Assembly (NCBI GenBank): GCA_000447185.1
Contig: KE647359.1
Span: 1 to 23,224 of the forward strand
Length of the DNA: 23,224 nt
Source: Vairimorpha apis BRL 01
Lineage: Eukaryota; Microsporidia; Nosematidae
Direction: 5' to 3'
Below, one piece after another: positions 11,906-21,312 of this stretch (the stretch's first letter is position 1; each line of letters begins with the position of its first letter). A program made the position numbers and the translations under genes. The notes under the pieces are model-generated. The model had not been told where the DNA came from, searched no databases, and saw nothing but the letters and a program-made list of their open reading frames with translations.

Positions 11906-12097
11906 CAAAGTCTTGCGGAAGTCCACCAAAGCTTAGGTTTTTCTTACAAGAGACTTCTTTCGTACACTTTTGTTTTTAATAGAATAATTTTATTTACGGT
12001 ATTTGTGTTATATTTGAAACGTGTCTTATTTTTCTTCTTGCTTGCTATATGTTTAGGTGTTAAAACCTATTTATATTTTTATTGTTCTAAAAAATAA
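11906..12097 (+). pseudogene. open fragment resembling an IS630/Tc1-mariner transposase piece
   Basis: This is an islet of visibly higher G+C with a 63-codon open frame and no ATG. It begins QSLAEVHQSLGFSYKRLLSY. The LGFSYKRL string (11933-11956) resembles the end of the DNA-binding part of IS630/Tc1/mariner transposases, where motifs such as LGFSYKK precede the catalytic domain. After it the frame becomes hydrophobic and unlike a DDE domain, and no catalytic residues are visible. I read it as a decayed transposase remnant. A non-coding RNA is an alternative: on the same strand AGTCTTG (11909-11915) can pair with CAAGAGACT (11947-11955) around a small bulge. The call rests on one short motif. 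Confidence 0.3.
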
Positions 12098-12114
12098 AAT
12101 AAATTAACATATAA

Positions 12115-12191
12115 ATTAATATATAAATTAAATGATATAAGAAAGATGATAAATTGAACAATTAAATTAAACAATGTGGTAATTATTTTAC
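12115..12191. repeat. dispersed 77-bp repeat, copy 1, ending in a hairpin
   Basis: This copy aligns with 12417-12492 over its full length with about a dozen differences and one gap; both start ATTAAT and end TTTTAC. Its right end forms a perfect inverted repeat, TGTGGTAA (12175-12182) with TTACCACA (12188-12195). The element may be a miniature transposon end or solo repeat. It follows the transposase-like islet directly. Confidence 0.7.
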
Positions 12192-12416
12192 CACAATATT
12201 AAAAATAATATTTTATTTAATTTAAAAAATTATTTAAATTTGAATAGTTAATTATTGTGATGAAGTATTTTAAATGAGCTCAAAAAAAGGTTTATTCGTA
12301 TATTAATGCTTTTATTTATATGGTATTCTATAAATTGTATATTATTTATGTTCTTATATTGAAACTTCATATAATGAGTCACAAATCAATTATATTTTAC
12401 TAATCATATATAATAG

Positions 12417-12492
12417 ATTAATGTATAAATTAAACGATATATTAAAATGATTGATTAAACAATTAAATTAAATAATGTGGTAATTGTTTTAC
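12417..12492. repeat. dispersed 77-bp repeat, copy 2, hairpin decayed
   Basis: Second copy of the repeat at 12115-12191, in the same orientation. TGTGGTAA is kept at 12476-12483, but the matching arm has changed to TTACAAA, so the hairpin is broken. The asymmetry suggests an older or unselected copy. Confidence 0.7.
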
Positions 12493-12855
12493 AAATATTT
12501 TAAATGCATTTTATACATCGAAACTTATTTTAAATGTTTTGATATAGAAATTTGTTAAAAATTGCATTAAAATCAGTTTTTTATAAAAAATTGAATACAA
12601 AATTATAAAAATAATCTATTATTGTAATAATGAATATAACATCAATGAATTTATTAATCGAAATTATAAATATTTATTTGCTTAACTTTTATAATGAACA
12701 AATTAAATTATTATTAATTTATTTCATTAAAAAAAACATATCTAATACAATGATAATAACAAATATAATTCATAATTATATGTAAGTTTTTTCGTTTTTT
12801 ATTGCAAACTAAAAAATTATTTTTTTATAAATTTTTGATTATTTTGTAAATTATG

Positions 12856-12859
12856 ACCC
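12856..12859 (+). promoter_or_regulatory. ACCC start motif abutting an ATG
   Basis: ACCC stands immediately before the ATG at 12860, the closest spacing of any gene in the window. It is the main reason for accepting the short frame behind it as a gene. Confidence 0.5.
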
Positions 12860-13177
12860 ATGAAATCGTTATCAATTTTTTTGTTTATGATTATTATGAT
12901 TTACTGCATATTAGAAAAATCAACTATCATAAGAGATATAATCTTATTTATACTATTGTTATTCATGGGAAACATAGGTTATTATTTTTTTATTCTTCTA
13001 TTATTACTCATTTTTTGTGATACTTTAAAATGTTTTGGTTATTTAATAAATTTTGGATTATCAAAAAGGTATTCAATATCAAATAATAATATTATTTGTG
13101 CATATAAAGATTTTTATGAACATTCAGAACAATTTATAATAACAATTTACAATGAAATTGTTTGTTTGTTTAAATAA
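12860..13177 (+). CDS. small three-helix membrane protein, unrecognised
   Basis: A 105-residue protein that I do not recognise. It is strongly hydrophobic at first, with likely membrane helices at about 3-18, 24-38 and 40-54. It ends in a short polar tail with several Tyr and Phe (about 66-105) and four Cys overall. The first helix could also act as a signal peptide. The start has ACCC directly before the ATG, which supports a real gene despite the small size and A/T-rich codons. It is isolated, with about 2 kb to the nearest upstream gene and about 1 kb to the next one, which is on the opposite strand. No function can be given from sequence. Confidence 0.65.
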   Translation: MKSLSIFLFMIIMIYCILEKSTIIRDIILFILLLFMGNIGYYFFILLLLLIFCDTLKCFGYLINFGLSKRYSISNNNIICAYKDFYEHSEQFIITIYNEIVCLFK

Positions 13178-13661
13178 TCATGTTTAAAAAAATAGAAATG
13201 CTTTTTAATTCTTTAAATTTATTCATATAAACGTTTAATGAATTACATATTAGATTTATGTTAAAATATAAAAATAAATAGAGTTACCAAACAAAATATT
13301 TAAAATAGCATAAAAATTATAAAAACGTTAAAATAACTTTTTTTTAATGTTTTTCTACTAAAAATATTAAAATTTATTTATTATTATAAAATATACACCT
13401 ATTTTTATATATAATTTCTTATGATGATTTTTGTTAATAAATTTAAATTTTACAGCAAAAATTTTTTTAATTTAAATTAAATATTTTACGATGCTGTAAT
13501 TTTATAAAAAATTATCTTTTTTAATCTAATAATAAAAAAACAAAGTATCTTTATGCAAAAATTGAAAATATAATATGGTATTTGTATTATATAATTTTAA
13601 ATTTATTTCATAAAAAACCGGTAGGAAAAAATTTATTTTTTATAATTGTGGTATTAATTGC
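13178..13661. other. gene-free A/T-rich spacer
   Basis: No gene or repeat is visible until the hairpin islet that begins at 13662. Confidence 0.6.
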
Positions 13662-13708
13662 AGGTAGGCGACCTGAAGAGAAGAACTCTTCTAGGATGCT
13701 ACCTTTTT
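13662..13708 (+). ncRNA. possible small structured RNA (strong hairpin plus T5)
   Basis: This islet is G+C-rich for the window and folds into one long hairpin. The outer stem AGGTAG (13662-13667) pairs with CTACCT (13699-13704). An internal loop GCGA/ATG follows. The inner stem CCTGAAGAG (13672-13680) pairs with CTCTTC-T-AGG (13686-13695), with one bulged T and an AAGAA loop. TTTTT (13704-13708) follows at once, as at a Pol III terminator. I could not match it to tRNA, 5S, U6, SRP or RNase P RNA. Alternatives are a transposon end or, on the minus strand, a fragment of a dead coding region (a 32-codon open frame crosses it). Confidence 0.3.
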
Positions 13709-14131
13709 AAGATATAGATTTTTTTTATAATTAAATGGTTTATTATTATTGTGTTGTTGTATGTTATTAGTCATAACGCTGATACTTATTGCTGCTATTT
13801 GACTTTATTTTATTCATAGTTGTTATCATATCGTTCTATTTATTAGGTTAGCTAAAAATAAATATTTATTTTTATTTTTTGCGGGAAGTTTTAATTGAAT
13901 CATGTGGTAATTATACCACAATTATAAAATTGTTTTAATGTTATTTGTGGATTAAAGTAATATTAATTAACATAAATTTTTTTCAATATTATGTTGATAT
14001 CTAAAAAGTTTTTATTGATAGTTAAAAAAAGTACTAAAGTTTATAAATAAATTTTGATAAATTTTGTATCAAATTTAAATAAATAAAAAGAGTTATATAA
14101 AAAAACTTTATGTAAAGTAAAATTTTAATAA
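13709..14131. other. spacer with short open stretches and a hairpin
   Basis: The part at 13735-13860 is less A/T-rich and has short open frames on both strands, none with a credible start. It may belong to the same decayed element as the hairpin at 13662. The remainder is plain A/T. Confidence 0.5.
13903..13920. repeat. TGTGGTA inverted repeat, third occurrence
   Basis: TGTGGTA (13903-13909) and TACCACA (13914-13920) form a perfect 7-bp hairpin with loop ATTA. The same TGTGGTAAT core ends both copies of the 77-bp repeat, and a TTAATT-GAAT flank precedes it as a loose match. This links the three sites as one family. Confidence 0.65.
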
Positions 14132-14947
14132 TTAGTTATATTTTTTTCTTTTATATATAAATAATATTATAAATATGAATAAAATTGATATCATCGCAAA
14201 TGGTGTTAATAATGATAAAATTAATGTAATATTATTGTTAGAGTTTTCCATATCAGAATAACTATTATTTAATAAATTTGATGAAAAATTACTATTATTT
14301 AAAGTTGGTTCATAATGTATATTTTCGTTTATAAAATATTTAGATTTTTTATTTTGATTTATCTCGCTTTTATTATGTATACTATTATTTTTACTATAAT
14401 TAGAACCATTCCATTGAAATCCATAACCGTTATACCAAAGATCTTTAAATGTAATATCATACTCATTTTCATCATCTATTGTTTTTAAAATGTTTTTGTT
14501 ATATTTAATTAATCGGTTTTCAAATTCTTTAAAATCGTTTTTAGGAAGATGTTTAATATTGTCTAAATTTTTTAAAAAATGTTTAACTCCATAACAATAT
14601 TTTAATATTTCTTTAAATTTATCTTCTTTATAATAATCAAAATTATAAGTACGTCCTTCGAAAAGTATTAATTGATTTTTTAATATATTATAATATGTTT
14701 TTAAATCTAATGTAAAAAAACAATCAAAATCTTGCATTGTATTTAAATTTCTTATTATAAATTTATCTTTATAAAAAAAAACTATTTTGTATTTATTGTA
14801 ACAATTATAGTTAGTATTGATCTGATTTATTATTTCTTTAAAACAATAACTAGTATAAAAGCAATCAATATTATTTAATTGATCTGTTTTTGTATCGTTA
14901 TTCGTTTCAAATACATTGCAAAGTTTTTCTAAGGTAATTGTGTTCAT
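14132..14947 (-). CDS. predicted tail-anchored membrane protein, unrecognised
   Basis: A 271-residue protein with no family I recognise. Residues 1-160 look like a folded domain with many Tyr, Phe and Cys and mixed helix and strand character. Residues 163-184 are aromatic-rich (YDITFKDLWYNGYGF). An Asn/Ser-rich linker runs from about 185 to 239. A single hydrophobic helix (about 240-265) follows, then the basic end KRKKYN. There is no N-terminal signal. The layout is that of a tail-anchored protein with its main domain in the cytosol, inserted by the GET/TRC route into ER, mitosome or another membrane. A weak CC (TATCCATTA) stands before the ATG, in line with the start motif elsewhere. The frame is intact. 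The function is unknown; a lineage-specific SNARE-like or organelle-anchor role is possible but unsupported. Confidence 0.7.
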   Translation of the reverse strand: MNTITLEKLCNVFETNNDTKTDQLNNIDCFYTSYCFKEIINQINTNYNCYNKYKIVFFYKDKFIIRNLNTMQDFDCFFTLDLKTYYNILKNQLILFEGRTYNFDYYKEDKFKEILKYCYGVKHFLKNLDNIKHLPKNDFKEFENRLIKYNKNILKTIDDENEYDITFKDLWYNGYGFQWNGSNYSKNNSIHNKSEINQNKKSKYFINENIHYEPTLNNSNFSSNLLNNSYSDMENSNNNITLILSLLTPFAMISILFIFIILFIYKRKKYN

Positions 14948-16523
14948 TAATGGATAAATTTAAAAAATATTTATTTGATATGTTAAATTAATTTTAAATT
15001 TCTAAAAAAATAAACTCAAAAATATAACAAAATACAATTACAAAGTTTATAATTTTGACAGGAAAAAATTAAAATATAATAATTAAATTTAAACATTTAC
15101 AAGACTTTTAAAAAATGAAATTTAATACATTTTTCTAGTTCTAAGTTATTTAATCGTTTAGTTTTGTAATAAATTATAAAAATATTAATTTGAATAGTTT
15201 ACATATAATTAAAACAATTAATTTTTTAAAAAAAATTAAATTAAAGAATTAATTAAATTTTTGTAAAATGTAATTTAAAGAATAATTATTTACTTATATC
15301 TATTTAAATAAGTCAAAATATACTTAAGAATAAAAAGTTTTTTAAATTAAAATATTTAAAATATTTGACATAAAAAAAATAATTTCTAAAAAATATAGTA
15401 TATTTTAAATAAATGTTTAAAAATACTATAATATATAATTATTTTAATTCTAATTTAAGCTTATTAAATATACTTTAAAAAGATTTTTAATAGATTGAAA
15501 AATATTGATATAAAACATAAAAAATTAAGTTTAATTTTATGTAGATTATATTTTTTAATATAAAATTTAAATTGTTTTTGTTTTATATTAATATTAAAAG
15601 TCAAAGATATAAATATAAATTTATATTTATAAAAAAATTTAAAATAATTGTGAATTATTAAATATTTACTAATTTCTATTTAAATTATCGATTTAACATA
15701 TTATTGTGACATTTTACTGGTTCACAAATTTTATTAGTAATTTAAAAAAACATCTTCCTTAACATAAAAATTTAAATAATTATGTTATATTAATAGTTTT
15801 AAAATATCTATAATATTTTATTTTCATTATGCATCTTATAATATAATGTTTAATTTGTAAATATAGATATATTATTGTATAAATAAAAGGTTATTAATAC
15901 ATACTGTTTCATAAAAAATTTAAGTGTTTAAATAATAAAACTAATAATAAAAATATACTATGTTTTTTTATTAAAATTATATTACTCAATTATGGTTTGT
16001 TTATTTAATTAATAATATTTTTTTATAAAAAATGAAATAAAAAAAACTTTATTTTAATTATATTATTTTGATAAAGTTCCGTATTTAACACAATTAAAAA
16101 TAGAAATAAAAATAGACATTAAAGAAAGAAATTAAAACAGGATAATGGAGTGTTATAAAGAGGGATAATATGACAGTAAAAAATTTTTCAATGTCAATAT
16201 TATAAAGTACTATTATAGTATAATAAAATAAGAACAGTTTAGGACAATTAAAATCATTTTTGTTCAAGAAATAATTTTATAATTGTTAAAAATTTAATTG
16301 TAAAGAATATAATTTGCATATATTTAAAATTAATTTTTTAATCAATCATTATAAAAATTTTATATTTCTCTATATTATATCAACATTATATATCTTAAAT
16401 AATTATTATTCTAGGAATTTTAAATAAAAATTTATACAATGTTATAATGTATGTATACGTAAAATAAAAGAAAAATAATTTTTTGATATTTTAAGTTGCA
16501 AAAAATTCGAAAAACTCAATTTT
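14948..16523. other. gene-free A/T-rich spacer
   Basis: No gene is supported. A purine-rich, slightly less A/T-rich stretch at 16080-16260 includes GAGGGATAATATG, which looks like a start motif. However, the frame behind it closes after 10 codons, so I call nothing there. Confidence 0.55.
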
Positions 16524-17478
16524 TTAACATACAACATAATTTATTTTTTTAACAACAAAAACATGTTCAGAATTTTGGTGTGGTAATGATATTTCCATAC
16601 AATAAGTAATCTCCTTATCAGATTCTTCTTTTGGATATATTTGAACTAAAGTTGATTGTTCAGATTTAATCTGATTTATTTTTATTAAATTTTTATCATT
16701 ATTATTATTTTTTTCCTTTGTTGATTTTGATTCTTCAAACTCATAATCATTAAATTGATGAAATTGATCAAAATAATTAGTTTTGTTATTTAAAGAACTA
16801 TAATATTCAACACTATTTTCAAATTGTTTATTTAATAAATTTTTATCATCTTCAGAATCATGCTCATCCTCAGAATTTTGCTTAATGTGTTGATATGAAT
16901 TTATATCATTTTCTTTATCTTCAATGTTATCATAAGAATTGTAGTATATTTCATTGTTTTTTGTATGACTAATTTTTTTTGCAGAAAAATTTTCTTTTCC
17001 AAAAATATCCATTTTAATATTTTCTTGTTTTTTTTAGTGACATCATCAGAATTAGCATTATTATTTTCACAAAGATTTTCTTTTTCTTAATTTTATTATT
17101 TTTATCTAATTTTTCTTCATTATTGTTTTTAGAGTCAATTGTTATATTTTCTAAATTAACTTGTTTTGAAGAAGGCTTTGCATTTTCAGTTTTGTTTTGC
17201 AAGTTAACACAATCGTTATAATTTTTTACAGAGGAAACGTCATTATTACTAGTATTTTTTAATATAAATATACATTTCAATAGATATACAATTAATATTA
17301 ATATAGCACATGTAAGTTTGTATTTTTTTATGATGCAAAATATACATATCGCAAAAGTAATAATGATGTATGATGGAGATATAAATATTTGTAATAGAAG
17401 GATTAAACATAACATAAGCATAAGTACATTACTGGGATCATAATTTATGGCAAGCTGTTTCATACCCATATTAATCAT
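16524..17478 (-). CDS. three-helix membrane protein with long acidic tail, two frame breaks
   Basis: Two adjoining minus-strand frames (17478-17014 and 17012-16524) look like one gene of about 320 codons. The first gives three membrane helices (about 17-34, 36-51, 54-73) and then a polar Asn/Lys-rich stretch. If one A is added in the A5 run (complement of 17081-17085) and one in the A8 run (complement of 17028-17035), reading passes through a hydrophilic stretch (…ENLCENNNANSDD…) straight into the second frame. That frame is rich in Asp, Glu, Asn and Ser and ends with a beta-like segment and a terminal Cys. The stated start is the first Met. The third Met, at 17463, follows ATGGGT and may be the true start, since GGG-like motifs also mark microsporidian starts. 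I do not recognise the family. Two separate short genes remain possible. Confidence 0.55.
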
Positions 17479-19734
17479 GTTTTTTTATATTGATATTTTT
17501 GATGTTATTTAGCATAAATTAAAAAATTAAATTAATTTTTTTTACAAACGTGAATTTTATATTTTAATGTAATAAATAAAATTTAGATTTGTTTTTTATA
17601 AAATTTCATTTTTAATAAAATAAATGATAAATTGTCATGAATAAATTAAGTTTTTGTTTTATTACAATTTTAATACGATTTAAATTTCTTAAAAATATAT
17701 ATAATTCGAAATTATTATTTATTTACATGTTAACTATTCTATAAATTTAATACATTTTACAGAAAATGAATATTTTAAATTTTGTAAAATAAACATTTGA
17801 ATTAACAAACTTTTTAAAAAATTTAAATAAATTTAAATTTATTATATTAAACATTTTTATAATTTAACATAAAGCATTCTATTCTTTTTAATCATGTAAA
17901 TAATTAAACTTTATAATATATATCTATAAACATTTATATATATCAATATTAATATTAAAATTTAAATTTTTTTTAATTAAAAATAATAACTTAATTTAAA
18001 TTTTAAATATAGCATATAATTGATTATTTTAAAAATTTATATGATTAAAGATTTACTCAATAAATTCAAAAACATTTAAATTTTTGATTTTTTTAAATAT
18101 TTGTTTAAGAATTTAAAAAATCAAAGATTATATTTTTTTTTAATTTGATATCTATTTTAAGAACTTAAAATTATATTTTTATTCAACAGCAAAAAACCAA
18201 AAACAATTATTTTATTTAATTATTTGTTATATTTAAAAATAAAAATTTATAATAAAAAAAATCATATTAAGAATTTTGTGAAAATTTTCTTAAAAATTAC
18301 TAATAAAATAATTATGTTTAAAATTTGAAAATAGATTAAAATTGTTGTATATATCTGATACTTGATTGTAATAAAAAAATGATTTTTTTTTGTCGTTATC
18401 ATTTTAAATTTAAAATTTAGTTGTCAATAGATAATTTCTAAATTTAAAAATCAATATACACTTTTTATAATATTTTTGTTTGTAATTATGAAATAAGAAA
18501 ATTAACTAAATCTACTAATATATGATTTAAACTTTTAATTTCTAAAATATGAGATTTTAATACTTTTTTATGTTTTTGATTACTATATTTAGATTTTTAT
18601 AAGTAGTAAAATTATCATTAATTTAAAATCAATATATGACAAATTTAAATTTAATATAAAACCTAATATCAACAATTGTATAAATTTTGATTTTTTATCT
18701 TGTTTTTCTGTATTTTAATAATATTTTATATCATAATATATTTTGAAATTTATTTTTTTAAAACATATATATATATTTTAAATAAAAAAATTTAACCAAG
18801 AAATATAAATAATACACATATAAAAAAACATATATTTTAGATCAATCATTGCAAAATTTAGAATTATTTTTTTTGTGATTGTATGTCATATTGATGATTA
18901 AAGGGTTTAATTTAATTACATAGATTTTAATGTAAAATTTCATAATCCAATTAATTTTTTGTTTTATGTATTTTATAAATAAAAAAGTATATTTTTAAAA
19001 TAAAAAAAAAATTTTAAAATCAATATTATTTTAAGTAGTTTTTGTAAGTAATTAAAAATTTATTTTTATAATGTATGTATAAGTTTTTAGTTTTTAATTA
19101 ACTATTTTTTAAATTTTGTTGAATTTTACAAAAAAATTTACAAATATTAAAAATTTGAAATATATATCTCTTAGTAAAATGTAAAATTATTTAATATTAT
19201 TTAAAACTCAATTAAAAATTTACATTTTTATATTTTTTATGTTTGTTTATTATTGTTAGTTTTATTTTTTAAGAATTATGATGTAGAAATTAATTAAATA
19301 TATCACATTTAATAATCGTTACTATAAACTAACTAATTTTTATTTCATACAATTTTTTGTTAAAAATATATTTTTATACTAAAATTTCTCTCTAATTTAT
19401 ATAAATATTATAAATAGTTTCTATTTTTAAAAGTTTACTATTACAACATAATGAGTTAAAAATTTTCCATAATTCAAAAAAAATACAAAAATAACTCTAG
19501 CATTATATTTTTAATGTCAAAATATTATTTTATACAATTAAAAAATATTAGTAATTTTTTCAATCTTTATAATCATGTTTTTTTTAAACAGTATATTTAA
19601 ACTTAATATTTAGTATAAATATAGTGATAAATTTTCTTTTATATGTCAATTTATTATAATAAAGTGTTATCTTATATGTCTTGAATTGTAAAAAATTTTT
19701 AAAAAATATTATATTAATTTGTCCGTAAATTTAA
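17479..19734. other. long gene-free A/T-rich spacer
   Basis: At 2.3 kb this is the largest spacer. I found no gene, tRNA-like fold or clear repeat. On the minus strand a CCC (complement of the GGG in AAAGGGTTTA, about 18900-18909) is followed by an ATG, but the frame closes after 13 codons. Confidence 0.6.
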
Positions 19735-20007
19735 AAAATAAACCGTTTTTTATCGACAAGTACCATCGCACTCGTGTGTATTACTATTAAAAGTGCGTAC
19801 CAAAGAGATGGCATTTGTTGGCACAAAATCAGTAAAAAAACTTCGAATTTTTTTTTAATTTGGACAATTTTTAGAAGAGATACTATTTCTTTAAAGACAA
19901 AGATAAATGTTATCAACACGTCAAAGAATGCTTTAATATTTTTTAGTAGATATGTATATAAATTAATGACACTTAAACGATTAAATTTAGATATATTACA
20001 CTACTGA
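19735..20007 (+). pseudogene. remnant resembling an ISXO2/Merlin-type transposase N-terminus
   Basis: This is an islet of higher G+C with a 90-codon open frame. In order it shows STSTIALV, then SAYQRDGICWHK, then WTIFRRDTISLK. These match in order and spacing the start of ISXO2/IS1595-like (Merlin) transposases, where a zinc ribbon (C..CGS.M.L) leads to DG..WRC and then a ..SFF..S.L.L.. segment. The zinc-ribbon cysteines are missing, no DDE/N-type catalytic part follows, and the frame ends in unrelated sequence. Merlin-type elements are common in some microsporidia. The minus strand is also open for 62 codons after a Met (19919-19731), with a hydrophobic product, so a membrane-protein fragment on that strand is the main alternative. 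I judge the plus-strand reading more likely, with limited certainty. Confidence 0.35.
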
Positions 20008-20874
20008 TACAATCAATCTAAAGAATTTTAAACACATGACTCTATAACATATATATATTTTTAATAAAAAAATATATAATAGTTTTTAATTATCAATATA
20101 TTACATGATTATTAATTTTGAAAATTTCAAAATTTATTATAATAAGTCAAGTGGTTTAAATATTTAATAAAAAATAAATGCTTTTTTAATAGTTAATAAT
20201 TAAATATGCAAATTAATGCACAAAATCTAAAATAAAAGCTTTTACAAAAAATAAAAATAAAGAATACGTTTTTTTTACATTAATATATTAAACAAAACTT
20301 ATCTATATACATTAAATTTTCATCTTAAATTTAAAAATTTGTAATTAATGATTTTAAATATTTAATTAATTTAAAAACAAACAAACTTTTACAGTAAATT
20401 TAGATGTTTCAAAAGAATTAACTGTCATAATCTTAATTTACTTTAAAGTAAATGGTAAAATACGTCTTTTTAAAACATATTATTTAATTTTTAAAAGATG
20501 GGTTTTTATAAGAATATGATTATAAGTTTATATGATAAAAAATATATTGCAACTATATATAAATGTTATTACATAAAATTTCAATGTATATATGTATTTT
20601 AAAAATTTAAATAATATAATTAAAATTAAATATATACTATCAATTAATCTGAATTTATTATAGTTAATATTACTCTTTATATTGTAAAAATTTTATTTTT
20701 AAATATTATTATTATATTTACACAAATTTGTATAAATAGATAATTATCTAAATATATTTAAATAAATATTTTTTGATTAAATGTTTAAAACTTAATATAA
20801 AAAAATTGATCTTGATAACATTACAGTAAAATTTATCAGGTTATAATTTTAGATTTTTTGGGTCCTTTTTTATA
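20008..20874. other. gene-free A/T-rich spacer
   Basis: No gene is supported. A perfect 18-bp palindrome, ATTTACTTTAAAGTAAAT, lies at 20436-20453. Upstream of the next gene, GGGTCC (20860-20865) precedes the ATG at 20875 by nine bases and may be its start motif. Confidence 0.55.
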
Positions 20875-21311
20875 ATGAAAACTGATAAAGAAAATAAAAC
20901 AGTGACACCATATTTAGCAAATAGAAAATTTAATAACACCATTATGAATATCAAAATTAGAAAAAAAAGAATTCTTCTAATAATGAAGCATGTAAAAAAA
21001 TTAAAAACAATTCAAAATTGCATAATTTAGATAATACAAAAAAAGTTAAAATAAATAATCAATATGAGCATTATGAATACTTAGGATATTTACTTTGTAA
21101 AGATATTAATTGTTTAGAAAAAGATTTAATGATAAAATGGAATGCATTCTATCTTAAAAATTTTAATGAAAAAAATGTAAAAGATTTACTTGTTGAATTT
21201 ATTAAAGATAAAAAAGAAAATTTTGATTATCCTAGATTTGTATTCATGTTTTATAGCAAATTAATTATAAAAAAATCAGACATGATTGAAATTTTAAAAG
21301 ATTTACAATAA
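20875..21311 (+). CDS. small helical protein, unrecognised, one frame break
   Basis: A protein of about 146 residues that I do not recognise. From the ATG at 20875 the first frame reads about 28 codons into the A8 run at 20961-20968. With one more A the reading passes without a stop into the longer frame (open from before 21018 to 21311). The N-terminal half is basic, Asn/Lys-rich and probably disordered. The C-terminal 80 residues look like a compact helical domain, with conserved-looking stretches YEYLGYLLCKDINCLEKD and YPRFVFMFYSKLIIKK. GGGTCC lies just before the start. The stop codon is separated by one base from the stop of the SAS-6-like gene on the other strand, so the two transcripts must overlap at their 3' ends. 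If the frame break is real, translation could instead start inside, at a non-ATG codon or not at all. Confidence 0.55.
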
Positions 21312-21312
21312 A

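Larger units (their letters stand above)
12098..12855. other. spacer holding the two repeat copies
   Basis: Apart from the two repeats there is only a 35-codon hydrophobic open stretch around 12263-12361 (…ELKKRFIRILMLLFIWYS…) with no proper start in frame. I consider it noise or a fossil. No other gene is supported. Confidence 0.5.

Noticed and set aside
11909..11956. RNase P RNA core, because of GCGGAAGTCC
   Set aside because: No partner ACAGNA-type conserved region is visible downstream and no larger fold could be drawn.
16152..16200. Gene start at GAGGGATAATATG
   Set aside because: The frame closes after 10 codons, and adding a base at nearby A-runs does not open a longer one that looks coding.
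18893..18910. Minus-strand gene start after a CCC motif
   Set aside because: The frame following the ATG ends after 13 codons, and the added-A correction runs into a stop at once.
19731..19919. Minus-strand 62-codon hydrophobic frame as a gene
   Set aside because: It has no start motif, the plus strand is open for longer, and the plus-strand product matches a transposase pattern better; kept only as an alternative.
20436..20453. Perfect palindrome ATTTACTTTAAAGTAAAT as a binding site
   Set aside because: In DNA this rich in A/T several palindromes of this length are expected by chance, and no gene start is near.
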